Shown here one piece after another: positions 1-7,835 of a DNA stretch of 64,000 nucleotides. Position numbers and translations under genes: made by a program. The DNA lies in NCBI RefSeq assembly GCF_034931025.1, contig NZ_JAYGIL010000007.1, positions 1-64,000 on the forward strand, read 5' to 3'. Position 1 is the first letter of the stretch; each line of letters opens with the position of its first letter. This DNA comes from Arcicella gelida (lineage in GTDB: Bacteria; Bacteroidota; Bacteroidia; Cytophagales; Spirosomataceae). Below the pieces are notes generated by a model. That model had not been told where the DNA came from, searched no databases, and saw only the letters and a list, made by a program, of their open reading frames with translations.

Positions 1-1029
1 TATGGACAAGAAAAAGACGACTATTCTTCCAAAATAGATAGTTTAATCAAAATGACAAATCCGAGAAGTTTCAACGGAGTAATTTTGATTACTCAAAAAG
101 GTAAAACAAAATATAAGAAAGCGTTTGGATATTCAAATTTGGAAAACAAAACTCCTTTAACAACCAAAGACAATTTTATTATTATGTCAAACAGTAAACA
201 AATTACAGCTGTTTTGACTTTAAAAGAAGTTGAAAAAGGGAAAATTGATTTACAAAGTCCAGTTAGAAAATATTTACCCGACTTACCCCAAACTTGGGCA
301 GATACTGTTACAGTCCATCATTTATTGAACTTCTCTGCTGGAATAACTGATATTGACAAACCCTTGATTTTTAAACCAAGTTCTGACTTTAAATATGGCA
401 ACACAACTTATATAATGCTTGGAAAGATAATAGAAAAAGTTACTGGCAGAAGATATATTGATGTAGCAAATGACTTGTTTAAAGAATTGAAAATGAAAAA
501 CACATTTTGTTTCGAGCAAGGGAAAGAACAAAATAGAGTTCAAGGTTATCGTAACACAAACAATAATTTTACAATAGTAGAAAAGCCAATTGAAAATAAT
601 GATATGGTTTCTGCGGCTGGAATTATCTCAAATGTAATTGACCTAAATACTTGGGACAAATTATTACACAAAGGAAAAATCCTAAAACCAGAAACCTATA
701 AACTAATGACAACTTACAGCATTACTGCACAACATAACGCTTTTGGAAAAGAAAAAATAGGTTACGGTTATGGCATAAGAATAAGTGACAAAACTCCAAT
801 CAAATATGTAGGACACACAGGGGGCGGTTCAGGTTTTGTATCATTTAAAGTGTACTTCCTAAAAACAGACGTGGACGTGGTTGTATTAGAAAATCAATCT
901 AATGAGAACATAGATTTATTCTATGAATTTGAAATTAAAATTAGAGAAATAGTAATGAATAGTAGCTTAATAAAAAAAAAACTGCTACCAATAGCTAAGG
1001 TTTCGTGGTGGCTGAAAGCCAAACCATGA
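1..1029 (+). CDS. Serine hydrolase of the beta-lactamase (class C/PBP) family, 5' partial
   Basis: The reading frame is open from the first base of the window, so the N-terminus lies outside; an internal ATG at 52 gives 325 residues. Counting from that ATG, S46-N-S-K49 is the SxxK catalytic motif, Y115-G-N117 the YxN motif, and HTGGG near residue 256 replaces the third KTG-type box. These are the three hallmarks of beta-lactamase/transpeptidase-like hydrolases (PF00144), many of which are periplasmic esterases or peptidases, so resistance should not be assumed. The last 10 to 15 residues (lysine-rich, then a WWLKAKP end) look unlike the family and may be read-through into inserted sequence. 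No partner gene is visible. The family call is strong; the substrate is unknown. Confidence 0.85.
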   Translation, partial: YGQEKDDYSSKIDSLIKMTNPRSFNGVILITQKGKTKYKKAFGYSNLENKTPLTTKDNFIIMSNSKQITAVLTLKEVEKGKIDLQSPVRKYLPDLPQTWADTVTVHHLLNFSAGITDIDKPLIFKPSSDFKYGNTTYIMLGKIIEKVTGRRYIDVANDLFKELKMKNTFCFEQGKEQNRVQGYRNTNNNFTIVEKPIENNDMVSAAGIISNVIDLNTWDKLLHKGKILKPETYKLMTTYSITAQHNAFGKEKIGYGYGIRISDKTPIKYVGHTGGGSGFVSFKVYFLKTDVDVVVLENQSNENIDLFYEFEIKIREIVMNSSLIKKKLLPIAKVSWWLKAKP

Positions 1030-1372
1030 AGGCATGGTGGACGGCTAGTCTTGAACTTAACTTGGGGTAGCGGTCGGCTTCGATTGTTTCTTTTATGGAG
1101 TTGTCGTTCGATTTGAAGATTTTGCAAGAGTAGGTTTTGCCTGCTTTTTTTGTTTTTAGGGCTTGTTTCTCATTTATAGTTATACCCATGTTTTAAAGTA
1201 AGTCTTTCGAAAATTGTTAGTCCGTTTGACCAATTAAATCTAAAATAAGCGAATTGTTTAGAATTACTAAGAAAACAACTACTTTAGGAAGTACAAAAAC
1301 TGGCGCAACAATACAAAAAGTACTACAAAACTTTCGCATATTAGCGAGATGTGTGTGGCACTTTAACGAAAC
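1030..1372. other. Intergenic stretch with a possible opposite-strand ORF fragment
   Basis: This gap of about 340 bases holds no confident gene. A minus-strand ATG frame (1189 down to 995, 64 residues) begins MGITINEKQ and runs antiparallel into the 3' end of the serine hydrolase gene. I do not recognise it. A short inverted repeat, ACCATG-aagg-CATGGT, lies at 1024 to 1039. The GC-richer patch at about 1000 to 1100 contrasts with its AT-rich surroundings and may be a small insertion or cassette boundary. Confidence 0.3.
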
Positions 1373-1777
1373 ATGCACACACTAATGACAACAAAGCATT
1401 ATGACATATTTCTTGACGACAAACTAATAGGAACGACTGAACTTGATAAAGCAGATGCACCTATGGGTGTTGTATTTGGACTAATACATTTTACGGACAA
1501 TATTTTAGATTACAAATTTTTTAAAAAGTACTGTCTTGATAACAAAATAGAATTAGTGGACGATTACCCTGATGACAAATTAATTTCAACTCGAACAATA
1601 GAGAACTTAAAAGTTATAAACGAAAACGGAATAGAAATAAAAGCATTAGGAAACCAAATTAGTGGAATGGACGGAGAGGAATTTGAAATCACATTAGAAG
1701 GAGTAGCTTATCCATTCTTTGAAGAAGAGTTTCTACATCACGTAAAAGCATATAACAACCAATTCAAAGAAAGCTAA
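1373..1777 (+). CDS. Hypothetical protein, 134 aa, first gene of an overlapping pair
   Basis: I do not recognise this small acidic soluble protein. It has no signal peptide or membrane segment and no cysteine-rich motif. It begins with beta-strand-like sequence (HYDIFLDDKLIGTTELD) and contains mixed alpha/beta sequence. ATG at 1373 and at 1385 are both possible starts. The stop codon TAA at 1775-1777 shares its last base with the ATG of the next gene, which implies translational coupling, so the two products probably act together or are co-regulated. Compact overlapping unknown pairs of this kind next to defence genes are often immunity-like or cassette genes, but that is inference. Confidence 0.65.
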   Translation: MHTLMTTKHYDIFLDDKLIGTTELDKADAPMGVVFGLIHFTDNILDYKFFKKYCLDNKIELVDDYPDDKLISTRTIENLKVINENGIEIKALGNQISGMDGEEFEITLEGVAYPFFEEEFLHHVKAYNNQFKES

Positions 1778-2082
1778 TGACAATAGACAAAATTTTAGAA
1801 ATTGGTATTGATGACAAAGAGCGACTTTTTATTAAGCCAGACAGAGAACGCTTTAGTTTGATTTATAGAACAGCAACAGAGGTTCATTGGGACAACAACA
1901 GGCTTTTTCTCTATTCGCCAAAACCAAGAGAGTGGACGTATTTTGATTGGTTCAGACAAATTACGGGTGTGACAGAAACTGAATGTAACTGCAAACTTAT
2001 TTTGACGGATGTAACAGAATGGACAAATGTATCAGATGAACTAAAACAAAAAATAATTGAATACCAAAAAGCGACCGTATAA
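1777..2082 (+). CDS. Hypothetical protein, 101 aa, second gene of the pair
   Basis: This small soluble protein of unknown family starts at the ATG overlapping the stop of the preceding gene by one base. It is rich in aromatic residues (HWDNN, REWTYFDWFRQ) and has a central Cys-x-Cys in TECNCKLIL. It has no signal peptide or transmembrane segment. Coupling to the upstream gene suggests one functional unit. The gene is followed by a stem-loop at 2127-2150 that may end the transcript. I cannot assign a function. Confidence 0.6.
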   Translation: MTIDKILEIGIDDKERLFIKPDRERFSLIYRTATEVHWDNNRLFLYSPKPREWTYFDWFRQITGVTETECNCKLILTDVTEWTNVSDELKQKIIEYQKATV

Positions 2083-2126
2083 CGTCGATAGTAGTTGCAG
2101 AACCCACTCCCCCAAATCCCCAAACT

Positions 2127-2150
2127 AGTCGTAGGTTGTTTCCTACGACT
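2127..2150. terminator. Stem-loop after the small gene pair
   Basis: A perfect 9-bp inverted repeat, AGTCGTAGG / CCTACGACT, encloses a 6-base loop. There is no T-tract directly after it, so it could be a terminator, an RNA hairpin or part of a mobile-element end. It sits between the convergent small-gene pair (+) and hsdR (-). A looser pair of 8-bp arms, AAAATGTT and AACATTTT, lies just beyond it (about 2152 to 2220). Confidence 0.4.
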
Positions 2151-2268
2151 CAAAATGTTAAAGAGCGTCACGCAGTACAATGTATCAGGGATAAATATTC
2201 CTTTTGCCTTGCAACATTTTAATATATTCAATAAGCCCTTTCGAGCGTGAGGCTCTTACTTGTTTTAG

Positions 2269-2288
2269 GTCTTAGAGAGCCCTAAGAC
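2269..2288. terminator. Second stem-loop between the small genes and hsdR
   Basis: A perfect 7-bp inverted repeat, GTCTTAG / CTAAGAC, with a 6-base loop lies about 90 bases past the hsdR stop. It could end the minus-strand restriction operon. No clear U-tract supports intrinsic termination, so the role is uncertain. Confidence 0.3.
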
Positions 2289-2374
2289 TAGTTGGAGTAA
2301 AAATAACTATCTAACGAGATGGTATAAGAAAATGTTGACCAGTTAGTACTATTTTTACAAATAGCTTCCTGTCG

Positions 2375-5300
2375 TTAAAGCTGGCCACCTACACCCTTAA
2401 ACTTCTCAATAAAGGCAGTAATCTTTTGAAAAATACGTTGCTTTTTGGTTAAATACTGTGGATTTAATGGACTCATCTTGGGTAAAATAGCATTCAGTTC
2501 TGTTCCGTTTTCCGAAGCATATTCACGCTTTAAGGATGTTGTAATATATCTTTTTGCTGCTTCTACATTCAAATTCTCTTCTGTAATTAGTTCAGAAGCC
2601 TCCATTTTCTGTTTATCTTGAGCATAAGAGAAGAAAGCATCTATAATGTTTGCTTTATCTTGAATAGCATCAAGCTCTGTTTCATTAATAAAATCAACAA
2701 CCAAACTTTCTTTTGCTCTATTGGCTATGCTGGCACGGATAACCCTACGAATTTCTTCTATTAACTCAACTTTATCTTTATTTTTTTTATTGTTTTCAAA
2801 AATTAACTCAAGAATATAGTCTAAGTTGATCTCTTGTGATTTAAGCAGGTCTATTTCAAAAACTACATCATCCCAATCAATTTTTGATTCTTCGGTTGCT
2901 GCCCCGCTTTTTTGCTGTCTTAGCCAGTCACGAATATCATTATAAGTAGAACGATAATCTTGAACAGTTCTTTCTTTTAGCAATTCAATTGCTTGCATAC
3001 CAGCTATATCGTCATCCGTTACAAAATGAGTCGCTTTAAATGCCTCTACAGCTTCGGCATCATGTATATCTATTGTTTGAAGTGCTCTTACATGCGTAAA
3101 TTCATCATAATTCTGTAATATGTTTTCTACACGCAAGTACTCTCCAAATAGCTTTGAGAACTCTTTTTTGTCTTTCTCCGTAACTATTTCATCAGGATTT
3201 GGAAACTTCTCATTTAATTCTTTTACAATATCGCTATAACCTCTGCGTGCTTCTCCTGTGGCAATGTCCGTAAAGCCTTCCAAATATTCTTTGTAACTCT
3301 TTTCAAGGACTACGTTTTTGGTGCTGCTATCTCCAAACAGCGTAATGGCATCTATAGTTGCTTTTTCTAAATCTCTGAAAGTAACAATATTACCAAAGGT
3401 TTTTGTGGCATCATAAATACGGTTGGTACGTGAAAAAGCTTGCATTAAGCCATGATAACGCAGATTCTTATCAACAAACAGCGTATTAAGTGTAGGGGCA
3501 TCAAACCCTGTAAGGAACATACCAACAACGATGATAAGGTCAACCTCTTTACTCTTTACACGTTTGGCAAGGTCTCGATAATAATCTTGAAACCCTTTAC
3601 TATCAATACCATAATTCATTTTAAACATGGCATTATAGTCATTGATGGCTTTTGTTAAAAATTCCTTGGCACTGCTATCCATTGCTGAGGGTTCAAAAGT
3701 CTCATCCACGATAGTACCTATGGCATTCTGTTCTTCATTGGCTGCAAAGGAGAAGATTGTTGCTATTTTTAGTGGCTTATCGCCATCTTTTTGCAAACGG
3801 TTTAGTTCCTCATAATAACATTTGGCGGCATCAACACTACTTACTGCAAACATGGCATTAAAACCTTTGTTACTCCCTTGATTTCTATGGGTTTTTAGCC
3901 TGAAATTCTGTAAAATATATTGAGAAATTTCTTTGATACGAGCAGGATGAAGTAAAGCTGTTCTGTTTTCTGCTGCACTTAGTTTTTGCTCATCTTGTTC
4001 TGATTCTATCCCTTTAAACAGTGGACGAACATTGTTATAATCAACTTTGAATTTTAGTACCTTTTCATCTCTAATGGCATCCGTAATTACATAAGAATGT
4101 AACTCTCTACCAAATACACTTTGGGTACTCTCTGCTCCAAGAGCGTTTATTCCTGCGAAAATGGGCGTTCCTGTAAAACCAAATTGATAGAACTTTTTAA
4201 ACTTCTTGTTTAAGTTCTTTTGTGCTTCGCCAAATTGTGAGCGATGGCACTCATCAAAGATGAATACTACTTGCTTTTGATAGATGTCTAAATCGCTCTC
4301 ACTTTTCATGAGGTTATTCAGCTTCTGAATGGTGGTGACAATGATTTTGTTATCGTCCTTTTCAATATTCCGCTTTAAGCCTGCTGTACTGTCTGAACCG
4401 TTCACACTATCGGGCGAAAATTTCTTATACTCATTCATGGTTTGATAGTCTAAATCCTTTCTATCTACCACAAAGAATACTTTATCAATGAAACTCATTT
4501 GCGTGGCTAATTGTGCGACTTTAAAACTCGTAAGGGTTTTGCCTGAGCCTGTAGTATGCCAAATAAAACCGCCACTTTCGGTTTTGGACCAATTTTTAGC
4601 TTGATACGAACTAGCTATTTTCCATAATATTCTTTCTGTGGCTGCAATCTGATAGGGTCTCATAATTAGCAGCGTATCGCTGGTATCAAAAACCGAATAG
4701 GTGAGCAATACATTTAAAAGTGTTTGTTTCTGAAAAAACGTTGCCGTAAAGTCTTTTAGGTCTTTTATCAAGGTATTGTCAGCCCTTGCCCAGTTCATCG
4801 TAAAGTCAAAGCTGTTTTTATTTCGCTCTACAGTGTTGGCAAAATAACGGCTGTCTGTACCATTTGAGATAACAAAAATCTGTACATATTTAAAAAGAGA
4901 GTTTTTACTATTAAAACTCTCTTTAGTATAACGGTGTACTTGATTAAAAGCTTCTCGGATAGCCACTCCACGCTTTTTTAGTTCTACTTGCACTAAAGGC
5001 AAACCATTGACTAATATGGTTACATCATAACGGTTGGCTTGTGTGCCTTTTTGTTCAAATTGTGATATTACCTGTACTTTATTACGGGCAATATTCTTTT
5101 TATCAACTAAGTAGATATTTTGGATATGTCCATCATCAAATACAAAATCGTAAATATAATTATCATGTATCTTCCTTGTTTTTTCAACAAGGTTATCACT
5201 TGGCTTGTCTAAATATTCCTCTATAAATCGTTTCCATTCACTATCCAAAAAACTCATGTTGTTGAGTGCCTGTAATTGAACTCTTACATTGGCAAACATG

Positions 5301-5485
5301 GCTTCCATCGTGCTAAGGTCGGAGCGATATTCATAACCTTGATTCTGTAAATCTTGGATTAGCTCTTTCTCTAAAGCTGCTTCTGTTTGATAGCTAACAG
5401 ATAATTCAAAAACTTCTGAAAGTTTAGTATATCTATCAAGGACTATGAAGTTATTTGATTCTGCGATGGTATTATACTGTGACAT
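2375..5485 (-). CDS. hsdR: Type I restriction endonuclease subunit R (HsdR), EcoR124/type IC-like
   Basis: This is the motor and nuclease subunit of the type I R-M complex: ATP-driven DNA translocation followed by double-strand cleavage. Numbered from the ATG at 5485 (1036 aa), the N-terminal nuclease has D154, then E168-L-K170, nearly the same spacing and position as in EcoR124I. The helicase core has Walker A GSGKT at about 313-317, a DECH box at about 411-414 and an FTGTP motif near residue 440. The frame extends to 5512, but that start would overlap the upstream gene. The ATG at 5485 lies one base after that gene's stop and gives the usual family N-terminus, so I chose it. It is the last gene of the five-gene operon, and all motifs look intact. 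Confidence 0.95.
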   Translation of the reverse strand: MSQYNTIAESNNFIVLDRYTKLSEVFELSVSYQTEAALEKELIQDLQNQGYEYRSDLSTMEAMFANVRVQLQALNNMSFLDSEWKRFIEEYLDKPSDNLVEKTRKIHDNYIYDFVFDDGHIQNIYLVDKKNIARNKVQVISQFEQKGTQANRYDVTILVNGLPLVQVELKKRGVAIREAFNQVHRYTKESFNSKNSLFKYVQIFVISNGTDSRYFANTVERNKNSFDFTMNWARADNTLIKDLKDFTATFFQKQTLLNVLLTYSVFDTSDTLLIMRPYQIAATERILWKIASSYQAKNWSKTESGGFIWHTTGSGKTLTSFKVAQLATQMSFIDKVFFVVDRKDLDYQTMNEYKKFSPDSVNGSDSTAGLKRNIEKDDNKIIVTTIQKLNNLMKSESDLDIYQKQVVFIFDECHRSQFGEAQKNLNKKFKKFYQFGFTGTPIFAGINALGAESTQSVFGRELHSYVITDAIRDEKVLKFKVDYNNVRPLFKGIESEQDEQKLSAAENRTALLHPARIKEISQYILQNFRLKTHRNQGSNKGFNAMFAVSSVDAAKCYYEELNRLQKDGDKPLKIATIFSFAANEEQNAIGTIVDETFEPSAMDSSAKEFLTKAINDYNAMFKMNYGIDSKGFQDYYRDLAKRVKSKEVDLIIVVGMFLTGFDAPTLNTLFVDKNLRYHGLMQAFSRTNRIYDATKTFGNIVTFRDLEKATIDAITLFGDSSTKNVVLEKSYKEYLEGFTDIATGEARRGYSDIVKELNEKFPNPDEIVTEKDKKEFSKLFGEYLRVENILQNYDEFTHVRALQTIDIHDAEAVEAFKATHFVTDDDIAGMQAIELLKERTVQDYRSTYNDIRDWLRQQKSGAATEESKIDWDDVVFEIDLLKSQEINLDYILELIFENNKKNKDKVELIEEIRRVIRASIANRAKESLVVDFINETELDAIQDKANIIDAFFSYAQDKQKMEASELITEENLNVEAAKRYITTSLKREYASENGTELNAILPKMSPLNPQYLTKKQRIFQKITAFIEKFKGVGGQL

Positions 5486-5486
5486 T

Positions 5487-6647
5487 TTATTCTGTTTCGC
5501 TATTATTAACAATTGTATTAAAGTGGTAAACGCTTTTTACTTCACTCACTAAGAAACTTAACACTCTCTTGTCATTATCATCAATAATTGAAATTTCTTC
5601 TCCATTATGTTTAGAATGACTTGAGAGATTGATTATTCGTCTATAATATGCTTCACGTGACTCTTGTGGCAAAAGGTCTTCCCATTTATTGTATCCAAGA
5701 AAGGTGGACGTTTTTTCTAAAATGTTACGAAGAAAATTATAGTGATACTTTTGAATATTCCCAGAAGCTATTGCCTTTTCAAGTTCAGATATAAGAAAAA
5801 GATGATAAGAAAAAGGTGAGTCTTTGGGCTGGACATCAAGTGAAAAAGTACCATCACTCAATTTTTCTAATCGTTTCTTTTCACAGTGTTTGGGTTTGTA
5901 ACCAAAACGTGAATCAGCATTGTTAAATTCATTGAATAGCACATTATAAAATAAAGGATTGTGTGTTGTAATAATGAATTTTAATTCCGAAGTGCTTGAC
6001 TTAATTAACTCCGCAATATTTACAGCCAATTCAATTAGATGTGTATCATCTAGTGAACTCACAGGGTCATCAATAAACACATATTTTAAATTGTCAAACT
6101 GATTGGTGGCTCGTTCGTCTGGTTCTGGAACGTTTAAAATCTCAACAATTTGTTCAAGTAGGCTGTAAAATACACACCAAATAAAATTACTTTCTTCTCC
6201 TTTAGATATTTTTACATTATTAACACTTTGGTCATCACCTCGTTCTATTGAAAAGGTTACCTCAGAAAAATCTGAGCTGAATCTTGCTGTTAAGAATTGA
6301 TTAGTATAATGTTGAAAGTTAGAGACGATGTTACTATCAAGACCTTGGTCTTTAAGAAAACCGAGAGCTAAATTAGTAAAACCATTGGGACGTATGGTAA
6401 GTTTTCTAATTAGGTCAGTATCCAAATCATTATCCCAGTAGAACAAGTCTTCTGTAAACGCATTGTAGTACATTATTTTAATACTTGATTCTTTTTGTTC
6501 TTCTGTATCAGTCTCTTTGGGAGCTAACAATTCTTTAAATTCACGTGATAAGCGTGTTTTTCCTGTGCCGTTAAATGCGTAGATTAACTGCACTTTTTTT
6601 GTAGAATTCTTTAGTTCCTTTGCTATTTCGGTTAATGACTGACCCAT
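5487..6647 (-). CDS. prrC: PrrC-like anticodon nuclease (ATPase plus ACNase domain) in the R-M operon
   Basis: A 386-residue ABC-type ATPase, close to the length of E. coli PrrC (396 aa). It has Walker A FNGTGKT (25-31), an ABC-like signature SKGEE (148-152), Walker B YVFIDDP with D193/D194, and switch His229 (ITTHN). The C-terminal part carries R307-x3-E311 and then H344 in an SSHS context. That reproduces the Arg-Glu-His triad and spacing known for the PrrC anticodon nuclease (R320, E324, H356). The gene lies between hsdS and hsdR, exactly where prrC sits in the E. coli prr locus. PrrC is held inactive by the R-M complex and cleaves a tRNA anticodon when phage inhibits restriction. The long coiled coil of RloC is absent. 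A generic AAA_13 ATPase is the alternative call. Confidence 0.82.
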   Translation of the reverse strand: MGQSLTEIAKELKNSTKKVQLIYAFNGTGKTRLSREFKELLAPKETDTEEQKESSIKIMYYNAFTEDLFYWDNDLDTDLIRKLTIRPNGFTNLALGFLKDQGLDSNIVSNFQHYTNQFLTARFSSDFSEVTFSIERGDDQSVNNVKISKGEESNFIWCVFYSLLEQIVEILNVPEPDERATNQFDNLKYVFIDDPVSSLDDTHLIELAVNIAELIKSSTSELKFIITTHNPLFYNVLFNEFNNADSRFGYKPKHCEKKRLEKLSDGTFSLDVQPKDSPFSYHLFLISELEKAIASGNIQKYHYNFLRNILEKTSTFLGYNKWEDLLPQESREAYYRRIINLSSHSKHNGEEISIIDDNDKRVLSFLVSEVKSVYHFNTIVNNSETE

Positions 6648-6661
6648 ATTATACTTTTAAA

Positions 6662-7816
6662 TTACTCTTTTGGAAAAGTTAATAATAAATCTCGATAATA
6701 CTCATACTGCTGCTTCCGTAAGGCTATCTCTTTTGGCAATCCTTCACTGATTGAAGTAGTGAGGGTATCGAATTTGTCAAGAATGGAAACGATACGAGTT
6801 TGTTCTTCTAGTAGTGGAACGGGGATAGGAAATTTAAGAAACATAGGTTTTCTCATGGATGTAACAGAGGAGCTAACAGAAGTTTTCTCTATGTAAGAAT
6901 AGAAATTAGCTACGATATAATGATAAACATACCTTGGACTAATTTCTTTTACATTCGGTACAATCCTATAGGCTCTTTGGTGTAGTGCATATTTACCAAC
7001 AGCCCAATGAAAAACCTTACCAACTCCCACGCCATCTCCTGCCGTAATAATGGACGTTTCATCAAAATCATATGTGTCCAACCTCAAAGGCGTAATACCT
7101 CTTGCATAAAAGATATAATCTCCATCAGGAATAGCATCTTGAGTATCATGACTACCTGTGCCAATGAAGGCTACCTCCCCCAAAGTTTTCCACTCCACTT
7201 CTCCCTCTTCAAAGCTTAGCAATTGCTCTCGATAATACTCATACTGCTTTTTACGAGCTGTTAGCTCCGCTGTTAGCTCCGCTGTTAGCTCCGTAAAAGT
7301 ATCAAGAATACGGACAATTTCGGTTTGAGCAGAAAGGGATGGTACCGGGATAATCACTTTCTCAAAGCCTTTTGCATTAATCGCTGATATTTTTCCTGAA
7401 GAGATTGATTTTTTTATTTGATCATGAAAAAAGCTAGTTCTTGAAAAGTATGCTACATATTTAGGGTTTAATGAGCTTTTGTAAAAAAAACAGGCATCGT
7501 GAATAACGACATCTTCATCTCCTAACCACGCTGTACTTTTACCAATATCTTCAATCGTTTCACCAGCAGCAACAAAGACAACGTCTCCTTTAGATGCTGT
7601 CCGTAACTTAGATGCAAGTTCTGTACTTACAAATGATTTTGACTTATCAGCCCAAATACCATAGTGCGTGTACATTTCCCCATAATGAATACACGGTGTA
7701 CCTTCTGAAATAATATCGGTTTTTACAAATCGTCTACCTCTAATAAACTCCCCAGTCTCCCCCAAAGTCTTCCATTCCACCTCAACGCCTTCTAATAATT
7801 TATCTAAATAGCTCAT
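6662..7816 (-). CDS. hsdS: Type I restriction specificity subunit (HsdS)
   Basis: This 384-residue DNA-recognition subunit has two target-recognition domains separated and followed by conserved helices. The two halves show clear internal repetition: EVEWKTLGE occurs at about 12-20 and again at 206-214, and a KQYEYYRE-type helix occurs near 189 and again near the C-terminus. The central spacer contains three tandem ELTA units (residues 176-187), encoded by three 12-bp repeats. The gene is 14 bp upstream of the anticodon nuclease gene and 19 bp downstream of the DUF1016 gene. In the EcoR124/EcoR124-3 pair, the number of such repeats sets the gap between the two half-sites. The recognised sequence cannot be read from the DNA. 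Confidence 0.93.
   Translation of the reverse strand: MSYLDKLLEGVEVEWKTLGETGEFIRGRRFVKTDIISEGTPCIHYGEMYTHYGIWADKSKSFVSTELASKLRTASKGDVVFVAAGETIEDIGKSTAWLGDEDVVIHDACFFYKSSLNPKYVAYFSRTSFFHDQIKKSISSGKISAINAKGFEKVIIPVPSLSAQTEIVRILDTFTELTAELTAELTARKKQYEYYREQLLSFEEGEVEWKTLGEVAFIGTGSHDTQDAIPDGDYIFYARGITPLRLDTYDFDETSIITAGDGVGVGKVFHWAVGKYALHQRAYRIVPNVKEISPRYVYHYIVANFYSYIEKTSVSSSVTSMRKPMFLKFPIPVPLLEEQTRIVSILDKFDTLTTSISEGLPKEIALRKQQYEYYRDLLLTFPKE
7257..7292. repeat. Three exact 12-bp tandem repeats inside hsdS (spacer-length switch)
   Basis: The plus strand reads GCTGTTAGCTCC three times without interruption. On the coding strand this encodes (Glu-Leu-Thr-Ala)x3 in the central linker of HsdS. Because 12 bp is a multiple of three, slippage adds or removes four residues without a frameshift. 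The EcoR124 family uses precisely this type of repeat (two versus three TAEL copies) to change the spacer in its bipartite recognition site. Confidence 0.9.
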
Positions 7817-7835
7817 GCTTTTATTATCGTAATAA

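Noticed and set aside
1..1029. Antibiotic-resistance beta-lactamase
   Set aside because: SxxK, YxN and HTGG are present, but the sequence fits the broad serine hydrolase family, where most members are not resistance enzymes.
1030..2374. Integron cassette array with attC sites around the small genes
   Set aside because: Hairpins and small unknown genes are suggestive, but I could not find convincing RYYYAAC/GTTRRRY pairs or an integrase.
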